NCBI GenBank assembly: GCA_902783375.1
Contig: CACZQN010000031.1
Span: 179,817 to 243,816 of the forward strand
Length of the DNA stretch: 64,000 bases
Source: an uncultured Lachnospiraceae bacterium
GTDB lineage: Bacteria > Bacillota > Clostridia > Lachnospirales > Lachnospiraceae
Reading direction: 5' to 3'
A program made the position numbers and the translations under genes. The notes below the pieces were generated by a model. That model worked only from the letters and a program-made list of their open reading frames with translations. It searched no databases and had not been told where the DNA came from. Positions 44,526-52,547 of this stretch are shown here, one piece after another (the first letter of the stretch is position 1; every line of letters starts with the position of its first letter).

Positions 44526-44580
44526 AGTGATGCAACTGTTCGCGAAACACAAGTTTAACGAATAGATAGTGACGTTTTTT

Positions 44581-44625
44581 AAGGGATTCAGAGGTATTTC
44601 CCCCTGAATCCCTTGTTTTATCTTG
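44581..44625 (+). terminator. Rho-independent terminator after the phosphoribosyltransferase-like gene
   Basis: AAGGGATTCAG (44581-44591) pairs with CTGAATCCCTT (44604-44614) and is followed by a T-rich tail. The AT-rich repeat region begins after it. Confidence 0.85.
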
Positions 44626-45088
44626 TTATTTGTTTCTTTCATGATCTCGAGGATTCTTCATCAGATCAATTCTGCATAACTCCTCATACTTGCACAGATG
44701 CCGGGAATTGCTGGTTACTCTGACTACGGATAAGAATTACTTGTGCGTAGATTTATACGTAGCGCTGCAAACTTTCTTTTCTCGAATTACGGATAATATC
44801 GCCTGATTATATTTGTTATACGTAGACAATCATTAAAATCTCCGTAATCAGCTGTCTATCATGCCTTCTAAAACATTCTTTTCTACGTATAAGGTATTCC
44901 AATCTGTTCAACTTATCCGTAACATGTCTTTGATAAGTCTTTTCAGAGGAATTGTGTTCTACGTATAAAGTAACTTTTCGTCCTCAATTATCCGTAAATT
45001 GGTTTTGTCAGAACTGATGGATTACGTATAATCTGATCAATTGGTCGTCTTATACGTAGTCCGGATAAGTCTTTGTCACTCATAATTG
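44626..45088. other. AT-rich gene-free region holding the repeat array
   Basis: About 460 bases between the terminator at 44581-44625 and the stop of the SEDS gene. Composition is sharply AT-rich against GC-rich neighbours. No reading frame with a ribosome site, no tRNA and no transposase remnant were seen; the only structure recognised is the inverted-repeat array. Confidence 0.8.
44725..45068. repeat. Array of inverted-repeat units with variable 18-20 base centres
   Basis: A 10-base box (C/T)TACG(T/G)ATAA recurs in both orientations. Five pairs form units of box, 18-20 unrelated bases, inverted box: 44725-44762, 44787-44825, 44883-44922, 44960-44998 and 45022-45059. In units 1 and 2 the GG-type box (TACGGATAA) is left and the TACGTA-type right; units 3 and 4 have the opposite order, so the array is itself inverted about 44854. 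Unit 5 has two TACGTA-type boxes. Degenerate boxes lie at 44839 and 45060. Gaps between units are 24, 57, 37 and 23 bases. The region lies between convergent genes, is clearly more AT-rich than the rest of the window and has no credible coding frame. Function unknown. Confidence 0.85.
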
Positions 45089-46615
45089 TTAAAATATTAA
45101 CAACCAGACGTCATGCACCAGACGTGCATCCTCAGATATCTCCACCCGCTTATTGTATGGATTATCCAGTATCTTCGGTGCTGTAACTACATTAAAGTAT
45201 ACCAGATAGCCAATCAATGTCATGAACATGATGACAGTCAGTACAATATACTTCAATGGCTTGTGCGAAAGCTTCCGTACGGATGGCTGCTCTGTTTTTG
45301 TATCGTGTCCCGTATCTATTTCCGCATCTGCGATATACAGGCCCTCAATGATCATCAGCATCATGATGGTGCTGATCAGGGAACTCCCACCGTAACTGAT
45401 GAGCGGCAGGGTCACGCCGGTTGATGGGATCAGTTTGATTACACCGCCGATGGAAAGAAAACTCTGCATGGAGATCATCATGCCGCATCCAATGGAAATG
45501 TACTGATGGAAAGCGTTTTTCGTATCCCAGGCGAGGCGCATCAGATACAGGAACATGATCAGATTGTTCACGATCAGACAGATTCCGAACAGGATGCCGA
45601 GCTCTTCCACAATCCCTGAGAAAATAAAATCGCTGATCACGACCGGAATCTGACCAGGCATTCCTTCCGCAAGGCCACTGCCGAACCAGCTGCCAGAGCC
45701 GATACCAAACAAACTCTGTGCGATCTGGTAACCTCTGTCATCGATGTAGGTCCAGGGATCGAGCCAGGCCATGACGCGTGTCTGTACATGGCTGAACAGA
45801 AAGTATCCTGCGACAGCGGCCGCTCCTCCCCCACCGAGGCACAGAAGAAGCCATTTTCTGCTGCCGGAGACGTAGTAGGTCATGCCGACGAACGTCAGGA
45901 ACAACAGCAGCGCACCGCCCAGATCCCGCTGATAGACCAGGATCAGGACATGAATCGCTGCAAATACACTGATCAGAACGAATGGTTTCTTCCCGACCGA
46001 AAAGGTGTACAGCATCGATGCGACCATCATAATAAAAGAGATTTTCACGAACTCAGATGGCTGCAACGTAAATCCGAAGACTTTTATCCAGTTCGTAGCA
46101 CCATTGATGGTTACGCCAAACAGCATCACGGATGCGAGAGCCAGGATGCCGGCGACTGCATAGAGGATCCAGGCATTACGGAGCATCTTCATGCGCCGGA
46201 TGAACATCGGGACCAGCAGACAGACAAGAAGCGCCAGCAGCGCATAAGCCAGCTGTCGTACGGCGTAGCTGGAATTGAGCCGTGTAATGAACAGCAATCC
46301 GATCGCCAGGGAAAACAGCATGCCGCAGAGCAGCCCCTCAGACAGGTTCCTGTATACAAACCGATAGCTGAAGAAGGCAAAAAGGATCATCAACATGGCA
46401 GCGCCGCCGAAGTAGAGCATCGGCAGCTCCTGAAACCTTTCGTAGAGCGTCAGGTAACCGGTCACCTGGATCAGAAGGATGATCAGCAGCCCGGGGATGG
46501 ATGACCACCTCTTCTGCCCCTTCTTCTCAAACAGGAACCGGGCAAATGACCAGATGCAGAACAGAACAGCCAGGATCAGGATCAGCGTTCCGGACAACGA
46601 ACTCAGTTGTTTCAT
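45089..46615 (-). CDS. SEDS family glycosyltransferase (FtsW/RodA) with a truncated PBP N-terminus
   Basis: The 508-residue multi-pass membrane protein polymerises glycan from lipid II. SEDS motifs are GATNWIKVFGFTLQPSEFVK, YQRDLGGALLLF, AWLDPWTYIDDRGYQIAQSL, ISDFIFSGIVEELG and GVTLPLISYGGSSLIS. The core ends near residue 430. From about residue 451 there is an extra membrane helix and KILDNPYNKRVEISEDARLV, which matches the start of class B penicillin-binding proteins (helix, then NPYNxR before VVRG). It then ends abruptly in HDVWLLIF. No transpeptidase domain follows; the AT-rich repeat region does. Its ATG overlaps the stop of the U32 gene by four bases. Confidence 0.88.
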   Translation of the reverse strand: MKQLSSLSGTLILILAVLFCIWSFARFLFEKKGQKRWSSIPGLLIILLIQVTGYLTLYERFQELPMLYFGGAAMLMILFAFFSYRFVYRNLSEGLLCGMLFSLAIGLLFITRLNSSYAVRQLAYALLALLVCLLVPMFIRRMKMLRNAWILYAVAGILALASVMLFGVTINGATNWIKVFGFTLQPSEFVKISFIMMVASMLYTFSVGKKPFVLISVFAAIHVLILVYQRDLGGALLLFLTFVGMTYYVSGSRKWLLLCLGGGGAAAVAGYFLFSHVQTRVMAWLDPWTYIDDRGYQIAQSLFGIGSGSWFGSGLAEGMPGQIPVVISDFIFSGIVEELGILFGICLIVNNLIMFLYLMRLAWDTKNAFHQYISIGCGMMISMQSFLSIGGVIKLIPSTGVTLPLISYGGSSLISTIMMLMIIEGLYIADAEIDTGHDTKTEQPSVRKLSHKPLKYIVLTVIMFMTLIGYLVYFNVVTAPKILDNPYNKRVEISEDARLVHDVWLLIF

Positions 46616-48987
46616 CGTGTAAATGTCCTCCTGAGAATCGGATGAATCTCTGATGGGTTCTCTGTTGTAAGACGGATGAGTTTTACCTCACCATCATCGA
46701 TCTCTTTGGTGACGCGGGAATCCGGCTCTGGCGAATAGATGATATTCCCACAGAGCTGACATGCCGGAACAACCGGGAAGGACTTGCCATTCTCATGGAC
46801 CAGCATCAACGGCTGGCGCAGGATCCCGGCCTGCTTTTCCTTCTGGTATCTCAGACATCTTCCGTGATTCAGGTACTGGCACTGTGCGGTGAGCATCAGT
46901 TCCTCACGGCCATAGACCCTCGCCACGGATGCATGGATTTCCCACTGTTGATGGAAGGTCCTGCTCCAGTCGTTCCAGTGATAGAAGTTCTCATCCGCAA
47001 GAAGCAGGATGTCTTCCGAAAAAAGCCCTTCCTTCTGGCATTCTTTCACGAAAGCAAGTTCCTCCAGATTGCGGATCAGGACACCGGAAATTCGCTCAGA
47101 AAGCCCTGTAACAGCCTTTAACTCCTTCATCAGGGAAATTCTCACATCGCGCCGCAAAACCCACGGAAGACGCAGCCAGAGGCCTTCTGCGGCATTTTCT
47201 GCAGTCGCTGCCATCTTCACAGCTTCCGGGAGCATATTCCATTGAAACAGTGTCAGGTCGAGCGCCGGCACAACGTGATCCGGCAGATCCGGCTCCGCAA
47301 GCAGTGCTTCCAGTTGTGCCAGATCACAGACAGAAACGATGCAATCAGGGAGTTTCCCTGTCTGATCCGAAGCACAGGTTCCGGCACCGGCCATGACTTC
47401 GTCCACTTCTTTCCCTGGCGTAACTTCGCTGTAACGTCTGCCGCGCTCAACAATCTCTTCTTCAAAGGCCTCCAGGGCAGCTCTTCTCGCAGCATTCAGC
47501 GCCGACATCGGCAGAAACGCATTTTCAGGAAGCTGTATATTCAGATTCTCCACGCGGAAAGAAGTCTCTCCCACCTTCAGGAGGGCTTCCCGCACGCGGT
47601 TCTCCGTGACTGCAGACTTGGAGGCGATTTCTGTAACCGGCCCCTCCGTTGTCACGATCAGAGATGGATCCTCTGGATCCTGCACCATGAGAATGGAAGG
47701 TGCATGCAAGACAGCATGAAAATCGATATTCACCGGGCGTCTTTTCGGTGCCATCAGGGTTTCCTCTGTCCAGTTCAGCAGCTTGTTATTGCGCGTGCGG
47801 TAAACAGAAAATCCAGGCGCCACCTTTGTCCCCCGGAAGCTGTTCATGTGGAAGGTGCCCTTTACCGGGACGTCTTCCCCGAGGGTGAATTCATAAATGC
47901 TCTTGCCGGCACGATTTCTGACTTCCAGCACGTCCTGTGCATTCAGACGGACAGACGCCTTGATCTGCATCTGACTGCCGCGGACATCTGTGACCTCACC
48001 GACACGCAGGCCATCGTGATTCGGGCGGACAGACGCCATCATGGACGGACTGTTGTGCAGCTTCCCATATCCTTCTGTAAAGCCACCCCGGTTATAGAGG
48101 TCCATCAGGTTCTGCGCATCCTCTGCACGTTCTTTTCTGGCAGTTTCGCTCTCATATTTCTCCCTGCCATATTCCAGATAATAGTCTGTCCATTTCCTGT
48201 AAATATGGGAGGTCAGCGCAGCATACTCCGGCTTCTTCATCCGGCCTTCGATCTTCATGGAAACGACACCGGCGTCGATATAATCCGGCAGGACTTCAAG
48301 GGTCATAAGATCCTTCGGACTCAGCAGATAGGGTTTCCCCGGGTCTGAAATCCGATTCCCCGCCCAGTCTGTCAGCGTGTATGGAAGCCTGCAGGGACCT
48401 GCACAGCGGCCGCGGTTTCCACTTCTGCCGCCCAGATATTCGCTCAGCAGGCACTGGCCGGAGTAACAGACACAGAGCGCACCATGGATGAAGACCTCTG
48501 TCTCGATATCCGTTTCATCCCGGAAACGGCGGATCTCCGCCAGGGACAGTTCTCTTGCCGGGACGATCCGGGTGATTCCGTATCGCTTCAGAATATCCAC
48601 AGACCCGGTATCGGTGACCGTCATCTGCGTGCTGGCATGCAGGGGCAGATCCGGAAAATGGGCATGCAAAAAGCGCAGGACTCCAAAATCCTGCACCAGA
48701 ACAGCATCAATTCCTTCTCGGTAATACGGGAGCATATAGTCGTAGAGCCGTTCCTGCAGTTCCGCATCGGTCAGCAGGGTGTTGACGGTCAGATACAGCT
48801 TTTTCCCGTGGACATGCGCCTCGTCGATCGCCCGGAGAAGATCTTCTTCCCCGGGATTGTCCGCGAAGGCGCGGGCGCCGAACAGATTCCCGCCGATATA
48901 ACAGGCATCTGCACCGGCACGAAAGGCAGCCTGCATCCCGGCGACCGAACCAGCCGGCGCCAGGATTTCGACATTGTTAAAAGCCAT
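46612..48987 (-). CDS. U32 family protein, RlhA-like with DUF3656 region
   Basis: The long U32 protein (791 residues) starts NVEILAPAGSVAGMQAAFRA and has the U32 signature TEVFIHGALCVCYSGQCLLS followed by CAGPCRLPYTL. The long C-terminal half includes further cysteines (CQLCGNIIYS). This architecture matches RlhA, which hydroxylates C2501 of 23S rRNA, and related DUF3656 proteins; the exact substrate is inferred. The ATG at 48987 follows the zapA stop by one base and gives MAFNNVEILAPAG; in-frame ATGs at 48996 and 49026 lie inside zapA. It overlaps the SEDS gene by four bases. Confidence 0.82.
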   Translation of the reverse strand: MAFNNVEILAPAGSVAGMQAAFRAGADACYIGGNLFGARAFADNPGEEDLLRAIDEAHVHGKKLYLTVNTLLTDAELQERLYDYMLPYYREGIDAVLVQDFGVLRFLHAHFPDLPLHASTQMTVTDTGSVDILKRYGITRIVPARELSLAEIRRFRDETDIETEVFIHGALCVCYSGQCLLSEYLGGRSGNRGRCAGPCRLPYTLTDWAGNRISDPGKPYLLSPKDLMTLEVLPDYIDAGVVSMKIEGRMKKPEYAALTSHIYRKWTDYYLEYGREKYESETARKERAEDAQNLMDLYNRGGFTEGYGKLHNSPSMMASVRPNHDGLRVGEVTDVRGSQMQIKASVRLNAQDVLEVRNRAGKSIYEFTLGEDVPVKGTFHMNSFRGTKVAPGFSVYRTRNNKLLNWTEETLMAPKRRPVNIDFHAVLHAPSILMVQDPEDPSLIVTTEGPVTEIASKSAVTENRVREALLKVGETSFRVENLNIQLPENAFLPMSALNAARRAALEAFEEEIVERGRRYSEVTPGKEVDEVMAGAGTCASDQTGKLPDCIVSVCDLAQLEALLAEPDLPDHVVPALDLTLFQWNMLPEAVKMAATAENAAEGLWLRLPWVLRRDVRISLMKELKAVTGLSERISGVLIRNLEELAFVKECQKEGLFSEDILLLADENFYHWNDWSRTFHQQWEIHASVARVYGREELMLTAQCQYLNHGRCLRYQKEKQAGILRQPLMLVHENGKSFPVVPACQLCGNIIYSPEPDSRVTKEIDDGEVKLIRLTTENPSEIHPILRRTFTR

Positions 48988-48988
48988 G

Positions 48989-49303
48989 TTACGCATTCCG
49001 TTCTGCCGATTTCCCGGCAAGATCATGTTTCAGAGTGAATATTTCGAGATTCTTCTCTTCGATCTGGCGCAGCAGTTCCTCTTTTTCCTCCAGCAGTTTG
49101 AAATACTCATCTGCCAGATTGATGTTGAGGAGGACTGCTTTCAGATCCTTGTCGAGATGCCGGTATGATTCATCCGCCTGCAGCTCCGCAATCTTCGCAT
49201 TGATAAAGGTTGCCGTCTTCTGCAGGTAGTCCTCACTGACATAGCCCCCGATGGTGTATCGTTTCTTATCAATAATGACTTCCAGATTATTCTTCATATT
49301 CAT
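48989..49303 (-). CDS. zapA: Cell division protein ZapA
   Basis: ZapA binds FtsZ and bundles protofilaments at the division ring. The 104-residue protein has the ZapA globular head (VIIDKKRYTIGGYVSEDYLQ and INAKIAELQ) and a C-terminal coiled coil (EYFKLLEEKEELLRQIEEKN). The start may be 49303 or the in-frame ATG at 49297. It lies between ruvB and the U32 gene, followed by a SEDS gene, which fits a division and wall-growth context. Confidence 0.87.
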   Translation of the reverse strand: MNMKNNLEVIIDKKRYTIGGYVSEDYLQKTATFINAKIAELQADESYRHLDKDLKAVLLNINLADEYFKLLEEKEELLRQIEEKNLEIFTLKHDLAGKSAERNA

Positions 49304-49323
49304 GAACCGGATTCTCCCTTCCG

Positions 49324-50325
49324 TCAGGCCGTCACGCCGAGATGCGTGTAGGCAAGTTCTGTTACCATCCGTCCGCGCGGTGTGCGCTGCAGGAAACCAT
49401 TCTGGATCAGGTAAGGCTCATAGACGTCTTCCAGTGTGCCGGCGTCTTCCCCGATGGCCACGGCGATCGTCTCCAGTCCCACAGGGCCGCCGGAGAACTT
49501 CTGGATCATGGCCGTCAGGATCGCACGGTCGATCGGATCGAGGCCGTAGGTGTCGATATTGAGCAGCTGCATGGCAAATTCCGCGACCTCGGTCGTGATC
49601 ACGCCGTCGTATTTCACCTGTGCGAAATCACGGACCCGCTTCAGCAGGCGGTTCGCGATTCGCGGCGTCCCGCGGGAGCGTCTGGCGATCATAGTTGCTG
49701 CTTCCGGATCAATCTCAACTTCCAGAACCGAAGCGGAACGGATCACGATCTCGGTCAGTTCCTCCACCGTATAGTATTCCAGGTGGTGAACCACACCGAA
49801 ACGGTCCCGGAGCGGTGCGGAAAGCATGCCCGCGCGTGTTGTGGCACCGACCAGAGTGAACTTCGGCAGTTCGAGCCGGATGCTCCGGCTGGTCGCCCCT
49901 TTGCCGATGACGATATCGATCACGAAATCCTCCATCGCCGGGTACAGGACCTCTTCAACCTGCCGGTTCAGCCGGTGAATCTCATCGATAAACAACACAT
50001 CCCCTTCCTGGAGATTGTTCAGAATCGACGCCATCTCGCCGGGTTTCTCGATGGCAGGACCGGCCGTGATCTTCATGTTGACGCCCATCTCATTGGCAAT
50101 GATGCCGGCCAGGGTGGTCTTTCCAAGTCCAGGAGGTCCGTACAGGAGCACGTGGTCCAGCGGTTCGCCCCGGAGCTTTGCGGCCTCAATATAGACCTTC
50201 ATATTTTCTTTTGCCTTGGTCTGCCCGATATAATCATCCAGCAGCTTCGGCCGCAGTGTATTTTCAATGCGGACATCTTCATCGGTCAGATCCGTGGAGA
50301 TGGTCCGCCTTCTGTCGTTTTGCAT
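49324..50325 (-). CDS. ruvB: Holliday junction branch migration helicase RuvB
   Basis: RuvB is the hexameric AAA+ motor that drives branch migration with RuvA. The 333-residue protein has the N-terminal [20 protein letters not shown], Walker [14 protein letters not shown], Walker [10 protein letters not shown], sensor [21 protein letters not shown] and the winged-helix C-terminus ending [13 protein letters not shown]. It is 25 bases downstream of ruvA. RuvC is absent, as in other Firmicutes. Confidence 0.98.
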   Translation of the reverse strand: MQNDRRRTISTDLTDEDVRIENTLRPKLLDDYIGQTKAKENMKVYIEAAKLRGEPLDHVLLYGPPGLGKTTLAGIIANEMGVNMKITAGPAIEKPGEMASILNNLQEGDVLFIDEIHRLNRQVEEVLYPAMEDFVIDIVIGKGATSRSIRLELPKFTLVGATTRAGMLSAPLRDRFGVVHHLEYYTVEELTEIVIRSASVLEVEIDPEAATMIARRSRGTPRIANRLLKRVRDFAQVKYDGVITTEVAEFAMQLLNIDTYGLDPIDRAILTAMIQKFSGGPVGLETIAVAIGEDAGTLEDVYEPYLIQNGFLQRTPRGRMVTELAYTHLGVTA

Positions 50326-50350
50326 AACAATCCTTTATCAAAATCGCTGT

Positions 50351-50986
50351 TTACAGTGCTTTCAGTGCCAGTTTCAGAACGTCTTCCGTGGTCATGCCAT
50401 CCGCAATGTCGATGCTCCTGACAGCGCTCATGGCCTCCGTGCCGGAATACCCGAGGGCGGTCAGTGCTTCGATCGTCTCTCTCCGGATGACGGATACCGA
50501 AGCGGAATCCGCACCATCGGAAGAAGCCGGAAGCTCCGGAACCACCGAAGACGAAGAAGCGCCGAGCCGTTCCAGTTCGGTCTGCAGATTCATCTTGTCC
50601 TTCAGTTCGAGGACCAGTTTCTTGGCCGTCTTCGGGCCGATTCCCGGCGCTTTTGCGATGGTCTTCGCATCATCTGCAAGGATCGCAAACCGCAGCGTAT
50701 CCGGTGTCATCGCAGACAGGATTCCCAGCGCCCCTTTCGGACCGATCCCACTGACCGTAATCAGCATCTTGAACAGTTCCAGAGAATCTCTGTCGAGAAA
50801 TCCATACAGCTGCATGATCTCTTCCCGGACATGCAGATAGGTATAGAGAGTCACCGGGCTTTCGGTTCCCGGCAGCCGGTCATGGACCGACAGCGGTATA
50901 TAGATCTCATAGCCGACGCCGCCGCACTCAACAACCGCGGTATCCGGTGTCGTATATGCAAGATTTCCTTTAATATAAGCAATCAT
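50351..50986 (-). CDS. ruvA: Holliday junction binding protein RuvA
   Basis: RuvA binds four-way junctions and recruits RuvB. The 211-residue protein has domain I (MIAYIKGNLAYTTPDTAVVE), helix-hairpin-helix motifs (LITVSGIGPKGALGIL and IAKAPGIGPKTAKKLVLEL), a flexible Ser-rich linker and the C-terminal RuvB-binding domain with ALTALGYSGTEAMSAV. It begins the ruvA-ruvB-zapA-U32-SEDS run, from a promoter at 51007-51035. Confidence 0.97.
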   Translation of the reverse strand: MIAYIKGNLAYTTPDTAVVECGGVGYEIYIPLSVHDRLPGTESPVTLYTYLHVREEIMQLYGFLDRDSLELFKMLITVSGIGPKGALGILSAMTPDTLRFAILADDAKTIAKAPGIGPKTAKKLVLELKDKMNLQTELERLGASSSSVVPELPASSDGADSASVSVIRRETIEALTALGYSGTEAMSAVRSIDIADGMTTEDVLKLALKAL

Positions 50987-51006
50987 ACCATTCCTCCCTC
51001 CTATTT

Positions 51007-51035
51007 ATCATACATCAAAGACCCTCTTCTGTCAA
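51007..51035 (-). promoter_or_regulatory. Sigma-A promoter of ruvA
   Basis: On the minus strand TTGACA (51030-51035), 17 bases, TATGAT (51007-51012), then GGAGGGAGG before the ruvA ATG. No obvious Bacillus-type LexA box (CGAAC-N4-GTTCG) overlaps it. Confidence 0.75.
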
Positions 51036-51047
51036 AAAAGATTTCCT

Positions 51048-51077
51048 GTTTGCAAACGCTTTCACTTGTGTTAGACT
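51048..51077 (+). promoter_or_regulatory. Candidate yprB-like promoter with overlapping palindrome
   Basis: TTGCAA (51050-51055), 16 bases, TAGACT (51072-51077). The -35 is embedded in a perfect 10-bp palindrome GTTTGCAAAC (51048-51057) that could be an operator; no regulator is identified. Confidence 0.4.
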
Positions 51078-51117
51078 TTGAACAGAATGGACATGTTTTC
51101 AGGAAAGAAATAACCAT

Positions 51118-52215
51118 ATGAAAATCATCAGAACACCAATTACCCCGGCTGATGGAACCGGGAACGGACAACTCCTGACCGCCGCGTTTTCTGCGGGCGG
51201 GAAAGCGATTCCGCTGTCCGATATCTGTCTCTTTGACATTGAAACCACCGGATTTGCAGCAGATGTGACCTTTCTCTATCTGATCGGCTGCCTCACGCAC
51301 GAAGCGGACGGCTGGGTCATGACGCAGTTCTTTGCGGAGGACGGTGCATCGGAACAACAGATCCTGTCCTCCTTTCTGGAATTCGTACGGCCATACCAGG
51401 CTGTCATGCATTTTCACGGGAATGGCTTTGACCTTCCGTATCTGAAGAAAAAGTATGAAAAGTACGGGATTCCCTTTGAACCATCAGGCAAGCCCGGCAT
51501 CGACTGCTATCAGGTCATCAACCCTTACCGGAAACTGCTCGCCCTGAAGAACCTGAAGCAGCGAACGGTGGAAGAATATATGGGGATCTTCCGGGATGAT
51601 CCATATGATGGTGGGGAAACCGCAAAGCAGTACCAGGCCTTTGTCAAAGCAACCCTCATGAAGCAGCCGGAAGCAGAAGAACTGTTTGATCTCCTGCTCC
51701 TGCATAACCACGACGATCTCACCGGCCTTCTCGGAATCCTGCCGCTGGTGCATTTCTTCCAGTCTGCGGAGCATTTGCCGCTTGCAGGTCTTCCGGAAAG
51801 AGCAGCCGGTCCGCAGGAACTCCATTTCACTGCCGCACTGCCATATCCCCTGCCGCTTTCCTTCGCCATCCGCCAGGAGCTGGATGCAGCCTGTCTTTCC
51901 TGTGATGGAAAGACGCTCTGCCTCTCGGTTGTGCCGGAACAGAAAACGGAAGAACAACCGGAGGGGACGCTTCATTACTACTATCCGGATTACAAAGAGT
52001 ATTATTATCTCCCGAAGGAAGATATGGCGGTACATAAAAGCATCGGCAGATTCGTCGAGAAGGCATTCCGGACGAAGGCGACCCGGGAGAACTGCTACAC
52101 GAGAATCCAGGCCGGCAGACTGTCTGCGGACCCACAGGCGGCAGATGATTACTTTCACATGATGACACGGCATCTTCTCGCTTCAGCGGCGTCGACGAAA
52201 AAGACCGCCGAGTGA
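51118..52215 (+). CDS. YprB-like ribonuclease H-fold exonuclease
   Basis: The 365-residue protein has a DEDD-type exonuclease domain: DIETTGFAADVTFLYLIGC (first acidic pair), MHFHGNGFDLPYLKKKYEKY (second aspartate), and the final HNHDDLTGLLGILPL. This matches the YprB_RNaseH-like family. The C-terminal 130 residues have no recognised domain. It probably degrades or proofreads nucleic acid; the substrate is unknown. It diverges from ruvA, sharing a 131-base promoter region. Confidence 0.83.
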   Translation: MKIIRTPITPADGTGNGQLLTAAFSAGGKAIPLSDICLFDIETTGFAADVTFLYLIGCLTHEADGWVMTQFFAEDGASEQQILSSFLEFVRPYQAVMHFHGNGFDLPYLKKKYEKYGIPFEPSGKPGIDCYQVINPYRKLLALKNLKQRTVEEYMGIFRDDPYDGGETAKQYQAFVKATLMKQPEAEELFDLLLLHNHDDLTGLLGILPLVHFFQSAEHLPLAGLPERAAGPQELHFTAALPYPLPLSFAIRQELDAACLSCDGKTLCLSVVPEQKTEEQPEGTLHYYYPDYKEYYYLPKEDMAVHKSIGRFVEKAFRTKATRENCYTRIQAGRLSADPQAADDYFHMMTRHLLASAASTKKTAE

Positions 52216-52228
52216 TGGACAAAGAAAA

Positions 52229-52255
52229 AACCCCATGAGACTATCTCATGGGGTT
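52229..52255. terminator. Bidirectional terminator between yprB-like gene and rpmF
   Basis: AACCCCATGAGA (52229-52240) pairs with TCTCATGGGGTT (52244-52255) around CTA. On the minus strand it is followed by a run of six T, so it is a strong terminator for the ackA-rpmF side. Confidence 0.9.
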
Positions 52256-52272
52256 ATCATTTCTCTTCACCA

Positions 52273-52455
52273 TCAATCAGCAGTATTCACAACCTGCTTC
52301 TTGTTGTAGGTTCCGCAGCTCTTGCACACTCTGTGCGGCATCATCAGTGCCCCACAATTGCTGCACTTCACGAGAGTCGGAGCAGACATCTTCCAATTCG
52401 CTCTGCGGCTGTCTCTACGTGCTTTTGAGCCTTTGTTCTTCGGACAAATCGACAT
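52273..52455 (-). CDS. rpmF: Ribosomal protein L32
   Basis: This 60-residue 50S protein begins MSICPKNKGSKARRDSRRAN and carries a zinc ribbon (CSNCGALMMPHRVCKSC). It is the zinc-binding paralogue type. GGAGGTGT just upstream fixes the start at 52455; an in-frame ATG ten codons earlier has no support. The yceD (DUF177) gene that usually precedes rpmF in Firmicutes is missing: only 92 bases separate rpmF from ackA, and they contain a promoter. Confidence 0.97.
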   Translation of the reverse strand: MSICPKNKGSKARRDSRRANWKMSAPTLVKCSNCGALMMPHRVCKSCGTYNKKQVVNTAD

Positions 52456-52488
52456 GTGTAACACCTCCCTACATTCAAATGCCATATC

Positions 52489-52518
52489 AGTTTACAACAG
52501 ATGAATGTAGTTTGTCAA
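52489..52518 (-). promoter_or_regulatory. Promoter of rpmF
   Basis: On the minus strand TTGACA (52513-52518), 18 bases, TAAACT (52489-52494), about 33 bases before the rpmF start. It allows rpmF expression apart from ackA. Confidence 0.6.
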
Positions 52519-52547
52519 TAGATATTTTACATTTCAACAATAATCTT

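Noticed and set aside
44880..45000. DnaA boxes or replication origin
   Set aside because: TTATCCGTAA shares only its first six bases with the DnaA box TTATCCACA, and no dnaA, dnaN or other origin genes are present.
44725..45068. CRISPR array
   Set aside because: The conserved parts are only 10 bases, occur in both orientations, and the distances between units vary from 23 to 57 bases. There are no cas genes nearby.
51000..51060. LexA (SOS) box at ruvA
   Set aside because: No CGAAC-N4-GTTCG-like site is present; the GTTTGCAAAC palindrome is different and overlaps the divergent promoter instead.
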